Source of the DNA: Streptomyces werraensis
GTDB taxonomy: Bacteria; Actinomycetota; Actinomycetes; Streptomycetales; Streptomycetaceae
DNA length: 64,000 nucleotides
Direction: 5' to 3'
Assembly (NCBI GenBank): GCA_014656175.1
Contig: BNBX01000004.1
Span: 58,290-122,289 of the forward strand
The notes beneath the pieces are model-generated. The model made no database searches. It had not been told where the DNA came from and was given only the letters and a program-made list of their open reading frames with translations. Positions 1 to 6,798 of this stretch are shown piece by piece. Each line of letters opens with the position of its first letter. The first letter of the stretch is position 1. The position numbers and the translations under genes were made by a program.

Positions 1-207
1 ACGCGGCTACGCCGACACCGCCCGGCCCACTCCCGCCTGCGCCGGGTGTACGACACCTGCCCCCGCCGTACGGCCATGGCTGAAAACGCACCCCGGGGTC
101 GCACCCCAGGCGCGTAAGTGCAGGCGCGCCTCTCATACCTCACCCACGGCCCAACCTGACGGAGTGAGCTACCGCACACCTGCCGTAGAGTTGAGCCCGG
201 TCGAGAC
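1..207. other. unassigned left edge, upstream region of cya
   Basis: No gene could be recognised in this stretch; it may hold the edge of a neighbouring gene outside the window. A hexamer TAGAGT at 186-191 could serve as a -10 element for the adenylate cyclase gene, but no convincing -35 partner at 16-18 bases was seen. Confidence 0.3.
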
Positions 208-243
208 ATGGCCGTGACAGATCGGAAGGGCAGCAACGCGTGA
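208..243 (+). CDS. possible 11-codon leader peptide upstream of cya
   Basis: An ATG at 208 opens an 11-residue reading frame (MAVTDRKGSNA) whose TGA stop at 241-243 overlaps the GTG start of the adenylate cyclase gene at 240 in the arrangement GTGA. Such overlap is typical of translationally coupled genes. The run GGAAGGG at 224-230 inside this frame can also serve as ribosome binding site for the GTG. Whether the peptide is made is unknown; it may be chance. Confidence 0.2.
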   Translation: MAVTDRKGSNA

Positions 244-1343
244 GCGTCGACGACTCGGGTTCCGGTGCGGACGCGCAGGGCGACGGCGAGGATCCGCTTG
301 CTCTGCGCCTCGAGCAGCTCATTCTGGGCGCCCAGCGCCGTTACACGCCGTTCCAGGCGGCCCGCAGCGCCGGTGTCACGATGGAGCTCGCCACCCGCTT
401 CTGGCGTGCCATGGGCTTCGCCGACGTGGGTCAGGCGAAGGCCCTGACGGAGGCGGACGTCCTCGCCCTGCGCCGCCTCGCGGGTCTGGTGGAGGCCGGC
501 CTGCTGAGCGAGGCCATGGCCGTCCAGGTCGCCCGGTCCACCGGTCAGACCACCGCGCGTTTGGCCGAATGGCAGATCGACTCCTTCCTGGAAGGGCTCA
601 CGGAGCCGCCCGAGCCCGGCATGACCCGTACCGAGGTCACGTATCCGATCGTCGAGCTGCTCCTGCCCGAGCTGGAGGAGTTCCTGGTCTACGTGTGGCG
701 GCGGCAGCTCGCCGCCTCGGCCGGGCGTGTGGTGCAGGAGGCCGACGACGAGGAGATGGTGGACCGGCGGCTCGCCGTCGCCTTCGCCGACCTCGTGGGC
801 TTCACCCGCCTCACCCGGCGGATGGAGGAGGAGGAGCTCGGCGAGCTGGTCGAGGCCTTCGAGACGACCGCTGCTGATCTGGTCGCCGCCCGTGGCGGGC
901 GGCTCATCAAGACCCTCGGTGACGAGGTGCTGTACGTCGCCGACGACGCCGGGACCGCCGCGGAGATCGCCCTGCGGTTGATAGAGACCATGGCGAACGA
1001 CGAGACCATGCCGGAACTGCGCGTCGGCATGGCGTTCGGCACCGTCACCACCCGGATGGGCGATGTCTTCGGCACCACCGTCAATCTCGCCTCCCGGCTG
1101 ACCTCCATAGCCCCCCGTGACGCGGTCCTCGTGGACGCCGACTTCGCCCAGGAGCTGATCCGCACCGGCGACGCGCCGGCCAGTGAGGCCGCCGCCGCCG
1201 AGGCGGCTGCCGCGGCGGAGAAGGAGGGTGAGGAGCCGCCCTCGTACCGGTTCGCCCTCCAGCCGATGTGGCAGCGGCCCGTTCGTGGTCTCGGCGTGGT
1301 CGAGCCCTGGCTGCTGAACCGGAGGACTCCCCCGGAGGCCTGA
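240..1343 (+). CDS. cya: class III adenylate cyclase with N-terminal regulatory domain
   Basis: Makes cyclic AMP from ATP; cytosolic, 367 residues, no membrane segment. The C-terminal half is a class III cyclase homology domain: first metal aspartate D184 in FADLVGF, second metal aspartate D228 in TLGDEV, and transition-state pair N282 and R286 in NLASRL. Residues about 20-160 resemble the regulatory domain that gives pH-dependent control in the mycobacterial homologue Rv1264 and the known Streptomyces enzyme. A low-complexity Ala/Glu linker (about residues 315-330) precedes the C-terminus. Start GTG at 240 was chosen because GGAAGG lies ten bases upstream. The convergent neighbour ends 15 bases downstream. 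Adenylate rather than guanylate specificity is inferred from family and genomic context. Confidence 0.92.
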   Translation: MSVDDSGSGADAQGDGEDPLALRLEQLILGAQRRYTPFQAARSAGVTMELATRFWRAMGFADVGQAKALTEADVLALRRLAGLVEAGLLSEAMAVQVARSTGQTTARLAEWQIDSFLEGLTEPPEPGMTRTEVTYPIVELLLPELEEFLVYVWRRQLAASAGRVVQEADDEEMVDRRLAVAFADLVGFTRLTRRMEEEELGELVEAFETTAADLVAARGGRLIKTLGDEVLYVADDAGTAAEIALRLIETMANDETMPELRVGMAFGTVTTRMGDVFGTTVNLASRLTSIAPRDAVLVDADFAQELIRTGDAPASEAAAAEAAAAAEKEGEEPPSYRFALQPMWQRPVRGLGVVEPWLLNRRTPPEA

Positions 1344-1358
1344 CCGTCGGCGTGACTC

Positions 1359-1904
1359 TCAGCCGCCGAGGCAGATGTTCAGCAGCGGGAGGCAGAGGCC
1401 GCGGTCGTCGTTGTCGTCCTCGTTCTCGTCGTCGTCGGGCGGTGGGGGTGGGGGTGCGGGTGTCGTTGCCGGCGGTGGCGCTGTCGGTTGCTGCTCCGGT
1501 GGGGGTTCGGGCGTCGGTGACGTGCGGGGCGGCGGGAGCGTCTCCGTGTGCGGGCTCGGTGGTGCCGTCGGCGTCCGGGACGGTGTCGGCCGCTGCGTGA
1601 GCGGCGCCTGTGCCTTTCCGCCCTGGGCCCTCGGTGACGTCGGGCTCGGGCGAGGGGCCGGCGGGGGTGTCGTGCTCCTGGTGGAAGCCGCTTCCTCGCT
1701 CGCCGTGGTGGGGGCGCCGCTCTCCTCCGGCGAGGGGAGGGCGGCCGCTCTCGTGTCCCTCGGCGGGGCGTCCGGCATCGCCACGTGGATGAGCGTCGCC
1801 GCGCCCGCCGTCAGGGTCAGGGCGCCCGCGGCCAGGAGGGCGCGGCGGTGGCGGGGTCTGCGGTGGCGTCCTCGGGGGACGGTGCGCGTCTCGTCCGGTG
1901 TCAT
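1359..1904 (-). CDS. small membrane-anchored Pro-rich protein with acidic/cysteine tail
   Basis: Unrecognised 181-residue protein. An Arg/His-rich N-terminus (residues 10-21) is followed by one hydrophobic segment (about 21-41), then a long Pro/Ser/Thr-rich extracellular-type region, an acidic run (DDDENEDDND) and a distinctive final segment LCLPLLNICLGG with two cysteines. This suggests a single-pass protein with an exported stalk; the two terminal cysteines could form a disulfide. Start ATG at 1904 is preferred over an upstream ATG at 2000 because a GGGGGAG ribosome site sits just before it. It converges on cya and diverges from the enoyl-CoA hydratase gene. Function unknown. Confidence 0.7.
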   Translation of the reverse strand: MTPDETRTVPRGRHRRPRHRRALLAAGALTLTAGAATLIHVAMPDAPPRDTRAAALPSPEESGAPTTASEEAASTRSTTPPPAPRPSPTSPRAQGGKAQAPLTQRPTPSRTPTAPPSPHTETLPPPRTSPTPEPPPEQQPTAPPPATTPAPPPPPPDDDENEDDNDDRGLCLPLLNICLGG

Positions 1905-2058
1905 CGTCTGTCTCCCCCCTGCGTGCGCCCCCGGCGCGCCGCGGTGTGCGCACGCTACGCGCCAGGGCCGTGGGGTTGAGGCGAGTCGGTCGTATGTCAC
2001 TCGAACGGGTGGACCCTTTTCCTCGGCGGCTCCCGGCTGCCATGATCGGGGCGGCCAC

Positions 2059-2074
2059 GTTAACCCGCGTTAAC
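2059..2074. promoter_or_regulatory. possible operator GTTAAC-N4-GTTAAC
   Basis: Two copies of the self-complementary hexamer GTTAAC separated by four bases form a perfect 16-bp inverted repeat directly before the ribosome binding site of the enoyl-CoA hydratase gene. AT-rich palindromes are uncommon in this GC-rich DNA, which suggests a repressor site. No cognate regulator is adjacent. Confidence 0.4.
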
Positions 2075-2085
2075 CGGAGGGTGTC

Positions 2086-2886
2086 ATGAGTGAGGAACGG
2101 TTCGGGGAGTTCGTGCTGGTGCGGCGGCACGAGCGGGGACATGTCGCGGAGCTCGTCCTCGACCGGCCAAAAGCCATGAACGCGGTGTCGACCGAGATGG
2201 CCCGCTCCATCGCCGGCGCGTGTGCGGCGCTGGGCGAGGACCGTGACGTACGGGCGGTGGTGCTGACCTCGTCGCACGAGCGGGCGTTCTGTGTGGGGGC
2301 CGACCTGAAGGAGCGGAATTCGTTCACGGACGCCGATCTGGTGCGGCAGCGGCCCGTGGCGCGGGCCGCCTACACGGGGGTGCTGGAGCTGCCGGTGCCT
2401 GCTGTCGCGGCGGTGCACGGGTTCGCGCTGGGCGGGGGGTGCGAGCTCGCGCTGTCGTGCGACGTGATCGTGGCCGACCGTACGGCCGTCATGGGGCTGC
2501 CCGAGGTGTCCGTCGGCGTCATCCCGGGCGGGGGCGGTACGCAGTTGCTGCCCCGGCGGGTGGGGTCGGCGCGGGCGGCCGAGCTGATCTTCACCGCGCG
2601 GCGCGTCGAGGCCGAGGAGGCGCGGGAGATCGGGCTCGTGGACGTGCTGGTGGACGAGGGGCGGGACCGCGAGGACGCGCTGGCCATGGCCGCGCGGATC
2701 GCCGGGAACTCGCCCGTGGGGCTGCGGGCCGCCAAGCGGGCGCTGCGGCTGGGGCGCGGGCTCGACCTGCCGGCCGGTCTCGAGGTCGAGGACGCGGCCT
2801 GGCGGTCCGTGGCGTTCTCCGGGGACCGCGCCGAGGGGGTGGCCGCCTTCAACGAGAAGCGGCGGCCGGAGTGGCCGGGGGAGTGA
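2086..2886 (+). CDS. enoyl-CoA hydratase/isomerase family protein
   Basis: Crotonase-fold enzyme of 266 residues, the usual length for a monofunctional enoyl-CoA hydratase of fatty-acid beta-oxidation, acting in the cytosol. Visible signatures are the CoA/oxyanion segments CVGADLKE and ALGGGCELALSCD and the second active-site region LPEVSVGVIPGGGGTQ, giving two glutamates in the hydratase positions (E in GGGCEL and E in LPEV). ATG at 2086 has a CGGAGG ribosome site. The gene stands between a divergent small membrane protein and a diguanylate cyclase, so context does not define the substrate. Hydratase activity is likely because both glutamates are kept, but other crotonase reactions cannot be excluded. 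Confidence 0.9.
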   Translation: MSEERFGEFVLVRRHERGHVAELVLDRPKAMNAVSTEMARSIAGACAALGEDRDVRAVVLTSSHERAFCVGADLKERNSFTDADLVRQRPVARAAYTGVLELPVPAVAAVHGFALGGGCELALSCDVIVADRTAVMGLPEVSVGVIPGGGGTQLLPRRVGSARAAELIFTARRVEAEEAREIGLVDVLVDEGRDREDALAMAARIAGNSPVGLRAAKRALRLGRGLDLPAGLEVEDAAWRSVAFSGDRAEGVAAFNEKRRPEWPGE

Positions 2887-2929
2887 CGCTCCCCTCGTCC
2901 TCGATGTCCCTATAAGCAGAAAATCTCCC

Positions 2930-2935
2930 TAATCT
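2930..2935 (+). promoter_or_regulatory. -10 element TAATCT of a probable leaderless promoter
   Basis: TAATCT ends six bases (GGGGGA) before the ATG at 2942 of the GGDEF gene, so transcription would begin at or near the start codon. No separate Shine-Dalgarno site lies at normal distance. Confidence 0.5.
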
Positions 2936-2941
2936 GGGGGA

Positions 2942-4093
2942 ATGGGTGAGGAGAGCCGGCTGGCGGCCGTGGTGGCGCTGGCTCAGGGCATGGCCGCCGC
3001 GCACAGTTCGCGGGAGGCGTGGCGGGCCGCCGCCGGCGGGGCCCGCCGGGCCCTGGGCGGGAGTTTCGCCGCGCTGTCGGTCTGGGAGCGGGAGCTCGGA
3101 CGGCTGAGGGTGCTGGTGAACGTCGGGGAGCTCGCCGAGGGGGAGGAGGAGTTCCCCGAGGACGAGTCGTACCCGGTGCACCAGTTCGCCGAGATCACCG
3201 AGTTCCTGCACGAGCGGTGGGCCGGCGGGGGCGAACCCGACGCCTGGGTGGAGACCGCGCAGGGCCCCGAGGAGGGGCGCGCCGGCTACTGCCACCAGCG
3301 GGTCGCGGCACTCCGGCGGCGCGGGCGCGGCTGCTGTGTGGTCGCGCCGATCGTGCTGCACGGGCTGGCCTGGGGCGAGCTGTACGTCGCCCGGCCGGTC
3401 GGCGAACCCGTGTTCGGACCGGCGGACGCCGACTTCGCGACCGTGCTGGCCGCCGTGGTGGCCGCGGGGATAGCGCAGACCGAGCGGCTGGAGGAGGCGC
3501 GGCGGCTGGCCTTCACCGACTCGCTGACGGGTCTTGCCAACCGGCGGGCCGTGGACGCCCGGCTGGACGAGGCGGTCGAGCAGCACCGGCGGGACGGGGC
3601 CGTCGTCAGCCTGGTGGTGTGCGACGTGAACGGGCTGAAGCGGGTCAACGACACCCTCGGGCACTCCGTGGGGGACCGGCTGCTGGAGCGGTTCGGGACC
3701 GTGCTGTCGCTGTGCGGGGCGATGCTGCCGGGCGCCCTGGCGGCGCGGCTCGGCGGGGACGAGTTCTGTCTGCTGGCGGTGGGGCCGTCCGCCGACGAGG
3801 TGGTGAAGGCGGCCGACGAGGTGTGCCGACGGGCGGTGGAGCTGGGCATCGGCGACGGTGTCGCGTGCGGGGTGGCGTCCACGGAGGACCCGATCGGGCC
3901 GGTGTTCTCGGCGCGGCGGCTGTTCCGGCTGGCCGACGCGGCGCAGTACCGGGCCAAGGCCGAGCGGGCCGCGCGCCCCGTGGTGGCCGGGCGGCAGGGG
4001 CCGGACGACCCCGTGGTGCGGCTCGCGGACGAACCCTCGCGTGAGGCCGACGGGGAGCGGCGCCGGTTCCGCGGGCGGCACGCGCCCGGGTAA
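2942..4093 (+). CDS. GAF-GGDEF diguanylate cyclase
   Basis: Cytosolic 383-residue signalling enzyme expected to make cyclic di-GMP from two GTP. The N-terminal region (about 20-170) looks like a GAF sensory domain; the C-terminal half carries an intact active-site motif GGDEF at residues 271-275 and the upstream segment FTDSLTGLANRRA. The product-inhibition I-site (RxxD a few residues before GGDEF) is absent: the equivalent positions read LPGA. No EAL domain follows, so it is a cyclase only. In streptomycetes cyclic di-GMP controls development through BldD; a link for this gene is inference. It is followed 58 bases later by hutH on the same strand. Start ATG at 2942 fits a leaderless promoter. 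Confidence 0.9.
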   Translation: MGEESRLAAVVALAQGMAAAHSSREAWRAAAGGARRALGGSFAALSVWERELGRLRVLVNVGELAEGEEEFPEDESYPVHQFAEITEFLHERWAGGGEPDAWVETAQGPEEGRAGYCHQRVAALRRRGRGCCVVAPIVLHGLAWGELYVARPVGEPVFGPADADFATVLAAVVAAGIAQTERLEEARRLAFTDSLTGLANRRAVDARLDEAVEQHRRDGAVVSLVVCDVNGLKRVNDTLGHSVGDRLLERFGTVLSLCGAMLPGALAARLGGDEFCLLAVGPSADEVVKAADEVCRRAVELGIGDGVACGVASTEDPIGPVFSARRLFRLADAAQYRAKAERAARPVVAGRQGPDDPVVRLADEPSREADGERRRFRGRHAPG

Positions 4094-4115
4094 GGGGCGC
4101 GGGCCGGGTCCGGTG

Positions 4116-4144
4116 GTGACAGTGAGGCATTCACTGCGTAGGCT
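4116..4144 (+). promoter_or_regulatory. hutH promoter GTGACA-17-TAGGCT, probable leaderless start
   Basis: GTGACA at 4116-4121 and TAGGCT at 4139-4144 are 17 bases apart, a good housekeeping sigma spacing. Seven bases separate the -10 hexamer from the ATG at 4152 and no ribosome binding site is present, so the mRNA is probably leaderless. Confidence 0.55.
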
Positions 4145-4151
4145 CCTGAAT

Positions 4152-5726
4152 ATGAATATGCACACAGTGGTGGTGGGGACGTCGGGCGTGACCGCGTCCG
4201 ACGTGCTGGCCGTGGCGCGCGCCGGCGCCCGCGTCGAACTGTCCGGGGAGGCGGTGGCCGCCCTCGCCGCGTCCCGCGAGATCGTGGACGCCCTGGCCGC
4301 CAAGCCGGACCCGGTCTACGGGGTGAGCACCGGCTTCGGCGCCCTGGCGACCCGGCACATCAGCCCCGACCTGCGCGCCCAGCTTCAGCGCAACATCGTC
4401 CGCTCGCACGCAGCCGGCATGGGGCCGCGGGTGGAGCGGGAGGTCGTCCGCGCGCTGATGTTCCTGAGGCTCAAGACCGTCTGCTCCGGGCACACCGGCG
4501 TCCGGCCCGAGGTCGCGCAGACCATGGCGGACGTGCTGAACGCCGGGATCACCCCGGTGGTGCACGAGTACGGCTCCCTCGGCTGCTCCGGCGACCTCGC
4601 CCCGCTCTCGCACTGCGCCCTCACGCTGATGGGCGAAGGGGAGGCGGAGGGCCCCGACGGCAGCGTGCGGCCCGCCGGCGACCTGCTCGCCGAGCACGGC
4701 ATCCGGCCCGTCGAACTGCGCGAGAAGGAAGGGCTCGCCCTCCTCAACGGCACCGACGGCATGCTCGGCATGCTGGTCATGGCCCTCGCCGACCTGGACC
4801 TCCTCTACCGGTCCGCCGACGTCACCGCGGCGCTGAGCCTGGAGGCGCTGCTCGGCACCGACAAGGTGCTCGCCCCCGAGCTGCACGCCATCCGCCCGCA
4901 CCCCGGGCAGGCCGCCAGCGCCGCCAACATGCTGGCCGTGCTGGAGGGTTCGGAACTGACGGGGCATCACCAGGACGACGCGCCCCGGGTCCAGGACGCC
5001 TACTCGGTGCGCTGCGCCCCGCAGGTCGCCGGCGCCGGACGCGACACCCTCGCGCACGCCCGGCTGGTCGCCGAGCGCGAACTCGCGTCGGCCGTGGACA
5101 ATCCGGTCGTGCTGCCTGGGGGTACCTCCCAGGCTTTCGGCTCTGGGGGAGGCCGGGTGGAGTCCAACGGCAACTTCCACGGGGCGCCGGTCGCCTACGT
5201 GCTGGACTTCCTCGCCATCGCCGTCGCCGACCTCGCCTCCATCACGGAGCGCCGTACCGACCGGCTGCTGGACAAGAACCGCAGTCACGGGCTGCCGCCG
5301 TTCCTCGCCGACGACGCCGGCGTCGACTCCGGGCTGATGATCGCCCAGTACACGCAGGCCGCCCTGGTCGGCGAGCTGAAGCGGCTCGCCGTACCGGCGT
5401 CGGCGGACTCCATCCCGTCGTCCGCGATGCAGGAGGACCACGTCTCCATGGGCTGGTCGGCCGCGCGCAAGCTGCGCACCGCCGTCGACGGCCTGACCAG
5501 GGTGGTCGCCGTGGAGCTGTACGCCGCCACGCGGGCCGTGGAGCTGCGCGAGGGCCTCACCCCCGCCCCGGCGACGCGGGCGGTGCTGAAGGCGCTGCGG
5601 GAGGCCGGCGTGGGCGGTCCCGGTCCTGACCGGTACCTGGCGCCCGACCTCGCCGCCGCGGAGACCTTCGTGCGGGACGGGCGGCTGGTCGAGGCCGTGG
5701 AACGGGTCACAGGGCCTCTGAAGTGA
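4152..5726 (+). CDS. hutH: histidine ammonia-lyase (histidase) with a ten-residue insertion
   Basis: Deaminates L-histidine to urocanate and ammonia, the first step of histidine catabolism; cytosolic. The self-forming MIO cofactor triad reads Cys145-Ser146-Gly147 in GCSGDLAPLSH (Cys for Ala is usual in Streptomyces histidases). The protein is 524 residues against about 514 recalled for the S. griseus enzyme; the excess falls in a Gly/Ser-rich insertion at about residues 323-333, between VVLP and RVESNGNF, encoded by a palindromic repeat (separate entry). The rest is uninterrupted, including the C-terminal region rich in conserved SADSIPSS and QEDHVSMG motifs. Start ATG at 4152 matches the leaderless promoter; ATG at 4158 is an alternative. 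A strong terminator follows. Confidence 0.96.
   Translation: MNMHTVVVGTSGVTASDVLAVARAGARVELSGEAVAALAASREIVDALAAKPDPVYGVSTGFGALATRHISPDLRAQLQRNIVRSHAAGMGPRVEREVVRALMFLRLKTVCSGHTGVRPEVAQTMADVLNAGITPVVHEYGSLGCSGDLAPLSHCALTLMGEGEAEGPDGSVRPAGDLLAEHGIRPVELREKEGLALLNGTDGMLGMLVMALADLDLLYRSADVTAALSLEALLGTDKVLAPELHAIRPHPGQAASAANMLAVLEGSELTGHHQDDAPRVQDAYSVRCAPQVAGAGRDTLAHARLVAERELASAVDNPVVLPGGTSQAFGSGGGRVESNGNFHGAPVAYVLDFLAIAVADLASITERRTDRLLDKNRSHGLPPFLADDAGVDSGLMIAQYTQAALVGELKRLAVPASADSIPSSAMQEDHVSMGWSAARKLRTAVDGLTRVVAVELYAATRAVELREGLTPAPATRAVLKALREAGVGGPGPDRYLAPDLAAAETFVRDGRLVEAVERVTGPLK
5116..5151. repeat. short palindromic interspersed repeat inside hutH
   Basis: A 36-base GC-rich segment with the core pattern GGGGGTACCTCCC ... 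GGGGGAG interrupts hutH in frame. CTGGG and CCCAG arms at 5116-5132 pair, and CTCCCAG also pairs with CTCTGGGGG further on. The same core (GGGGGT-CC-CCC ... GGGGGAG) occurs in the larger repeat at 48545-48680, which supports a common interspersed family. Confidence 0.6.
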
Positions 5727-5731
5727 AATGG

Positions 5732-5765
5732 CCGGGGCCCCGCGGACGGCTCCGCGGGGCCCCGG
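5732..5765. terminator. bidirectional hairpin terminator after hutH
   Basis: A perfect 15-bp stem (5732-5746 with 5751-5765) with a CGGC loop lies between the convergent hutH and the sortase-substrate gene. Confidence 0.85.
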
Positions 5766-5784
5766 TACGCCGTGGGAGGGGCGC

Positions 5785-6111
5785 TCAGAACTCCAGGCGC
5801 TCCCGGCGGACCGAATAGACGACGAAGCCGGCGCCGAGGGCCAGACAGGCCGTGCCGCCGACGATGTACGGGGTGCTGTCGAAGCTGCCGGTGTCCGCGA
5901 GGCGCACCTCCTGGCCGGTGCTCTCCAGGTGGGCCGACGTCGCGCTCGACATGCCTCTCGCCTGCTCGGTGACCTGCGGGGACGGGCTCGCGGACGGTGC
6001 GGTCCTGGCCGTGGTGTCCGAGGTCGCGTTCGCGGACGGGACGAACCACAGGGCGCACAGCAGGGTGCCCGCGGCGGTGGCGGTCAGCAACGGACGGAGC
6101 GCGGATGACAC
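5785..6111 (-). CDS. LAxTG-anchored small surface protein (sortase substrate)
   Basis: A 108-residue exported protein. Residues 1-29 form a signal peptide ending near PSANA; a short Ser/Thr/Pro-rich mature region follows; residues 71-75 read LADTG, then a hydrophobic segment (about 81-100) and a positively charged tail VRRERLEF. This is the cell-wall sorting arrangement; LAxTG is the motif preferred by the class E sortases of streptomycetes, which also anchor long chaplins. Start GTG at 6111 has AAGGGG about a dozen bases upstream. No sortase gene is nearby, so a housekeeping sortase would process it. The mature part (about 42 residues) is too short for any catalytic domain; a role in surface structure is inference. 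Confidence 0.8.
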   Translation of the reverse strand: MSSALRPLLTATAAGTLLCALWFVPSANATSDTTARTAPSASPSPQVTEQARGMSSATSAHLESTGQEVRLADTGSFDSTPYIVGGTACLALGAGFVVYSVRRERLEF

Positions 6112-6308
6112 GGAATATCGATCCCCTTGTGGCGCTGGCGAATTGGCCGTGTAGGCCGATGGTAGTGAACCGCGCGGGTCACAGGAAAGTCACGGGAGCC
6201 CTTCCCTGTGCGCTCCGGCTGTGACCCCTCGGAGGATGTGGCGGTTCATGCGGTTTCGTCCGGAGGGGAGGATGCGCAGGTGCTGAACGGGCTTGTGGGC
6301 AAAGGGTT

Positions 6309-6670
6309 GTGACCGAGGACACAGTAAGAATCCCCGAGTTCTCTTACGTGTCCGTTCGTGCTGGTCGGCGGGGGTGGGGAGGGCGTGACCGGGGCGGGGC
6401 GCGTGCGGCGGTGGGCGGTGGGACGACGACCGGTACTCGCGTGGAGGGGGAAGCGGCGACGAGGATGGCGACCGGTTCGACGAGGACTGCGAAGACGAGT
6501 CCGACGACGAAGAGTCCCACCACGGCGACGCGTCCTGGCGACGGCTCCCGCGGCGGCTGAGGCGACTTGAGGAAATGTTGGCCCCGGGAGGCAACCGACG
6601 CCCCGGGCCGGCACGTCTCAATCGGCGCACTGACCGGCGTTCCCGCGGTCCGCGACGGCGGACGTGGTGA
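6309..6670 (+). pseudogene. possible frameshifted small acidic protein gene
   Basis: From GTG at 6309 the first frame reads a protein-like start (TEDTVRIPEFSYVSVRAGR). From about 6390 the coding-like character moves to another frame with an Asp/Glu-rich stretch (GDRFDEDCEDESDDEE) followed by an Arg-rich segment (WRRLPRRLRRLEEML) and a TGA at 6668-6670. That second frame has no start codon of its own after its preceding stop near 6388. The pattern suits one small gene broken by a frameshift, or a sequencing error. The AAAGGG site is only two bases from the GTG, which weakens the case. Function unknown. Confidence 0.25.
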
Positions 6671-6691
6671 GTCCCACATGCGTGAGATTCG

Positions 6692-6718
6692 GGAACCGGA
6701 TCACCCGGTCGTAGCGTT
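6692..6718 (+). promoter_or_regulatory. possible ECF-type promoter of the L,D-transpeptidase gene
   Basis: GGAAC at 6692-6696 resembles the -35 element of sigma-E-type ECF promoters that control cell-envelope genes in streptomycetes, with CGTT at 6715-6718. The 18-base gap is longer than the usual 15-17, so the assignment is weak. Confidence 0.25.
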
Positions 6719-6798
6719 GATGGTTGTGGACGAGGCGCCTCGGCTCCCGCCAGGGGCCTCGTGGGGTTGGGATTCTGGCAACGATGGAGAAGCGTGTG

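Noticed and set aside
6344..6679. Minus-strand frame with a hydrophobic stretch in the 6.3-6.7 kb gap
   Set aside because: The hydrophobic run is antisense to an Asp/Glu-rich frame, a known artefact; no ribosome site or family match.
6731..6790. Possible riboswitch in the leader of the L,D-transpeptidase gene
   Set aside because: Only a short ACGAGGC/GCCTCGT pairing is visible; no known riboswitch consensus was recognised.
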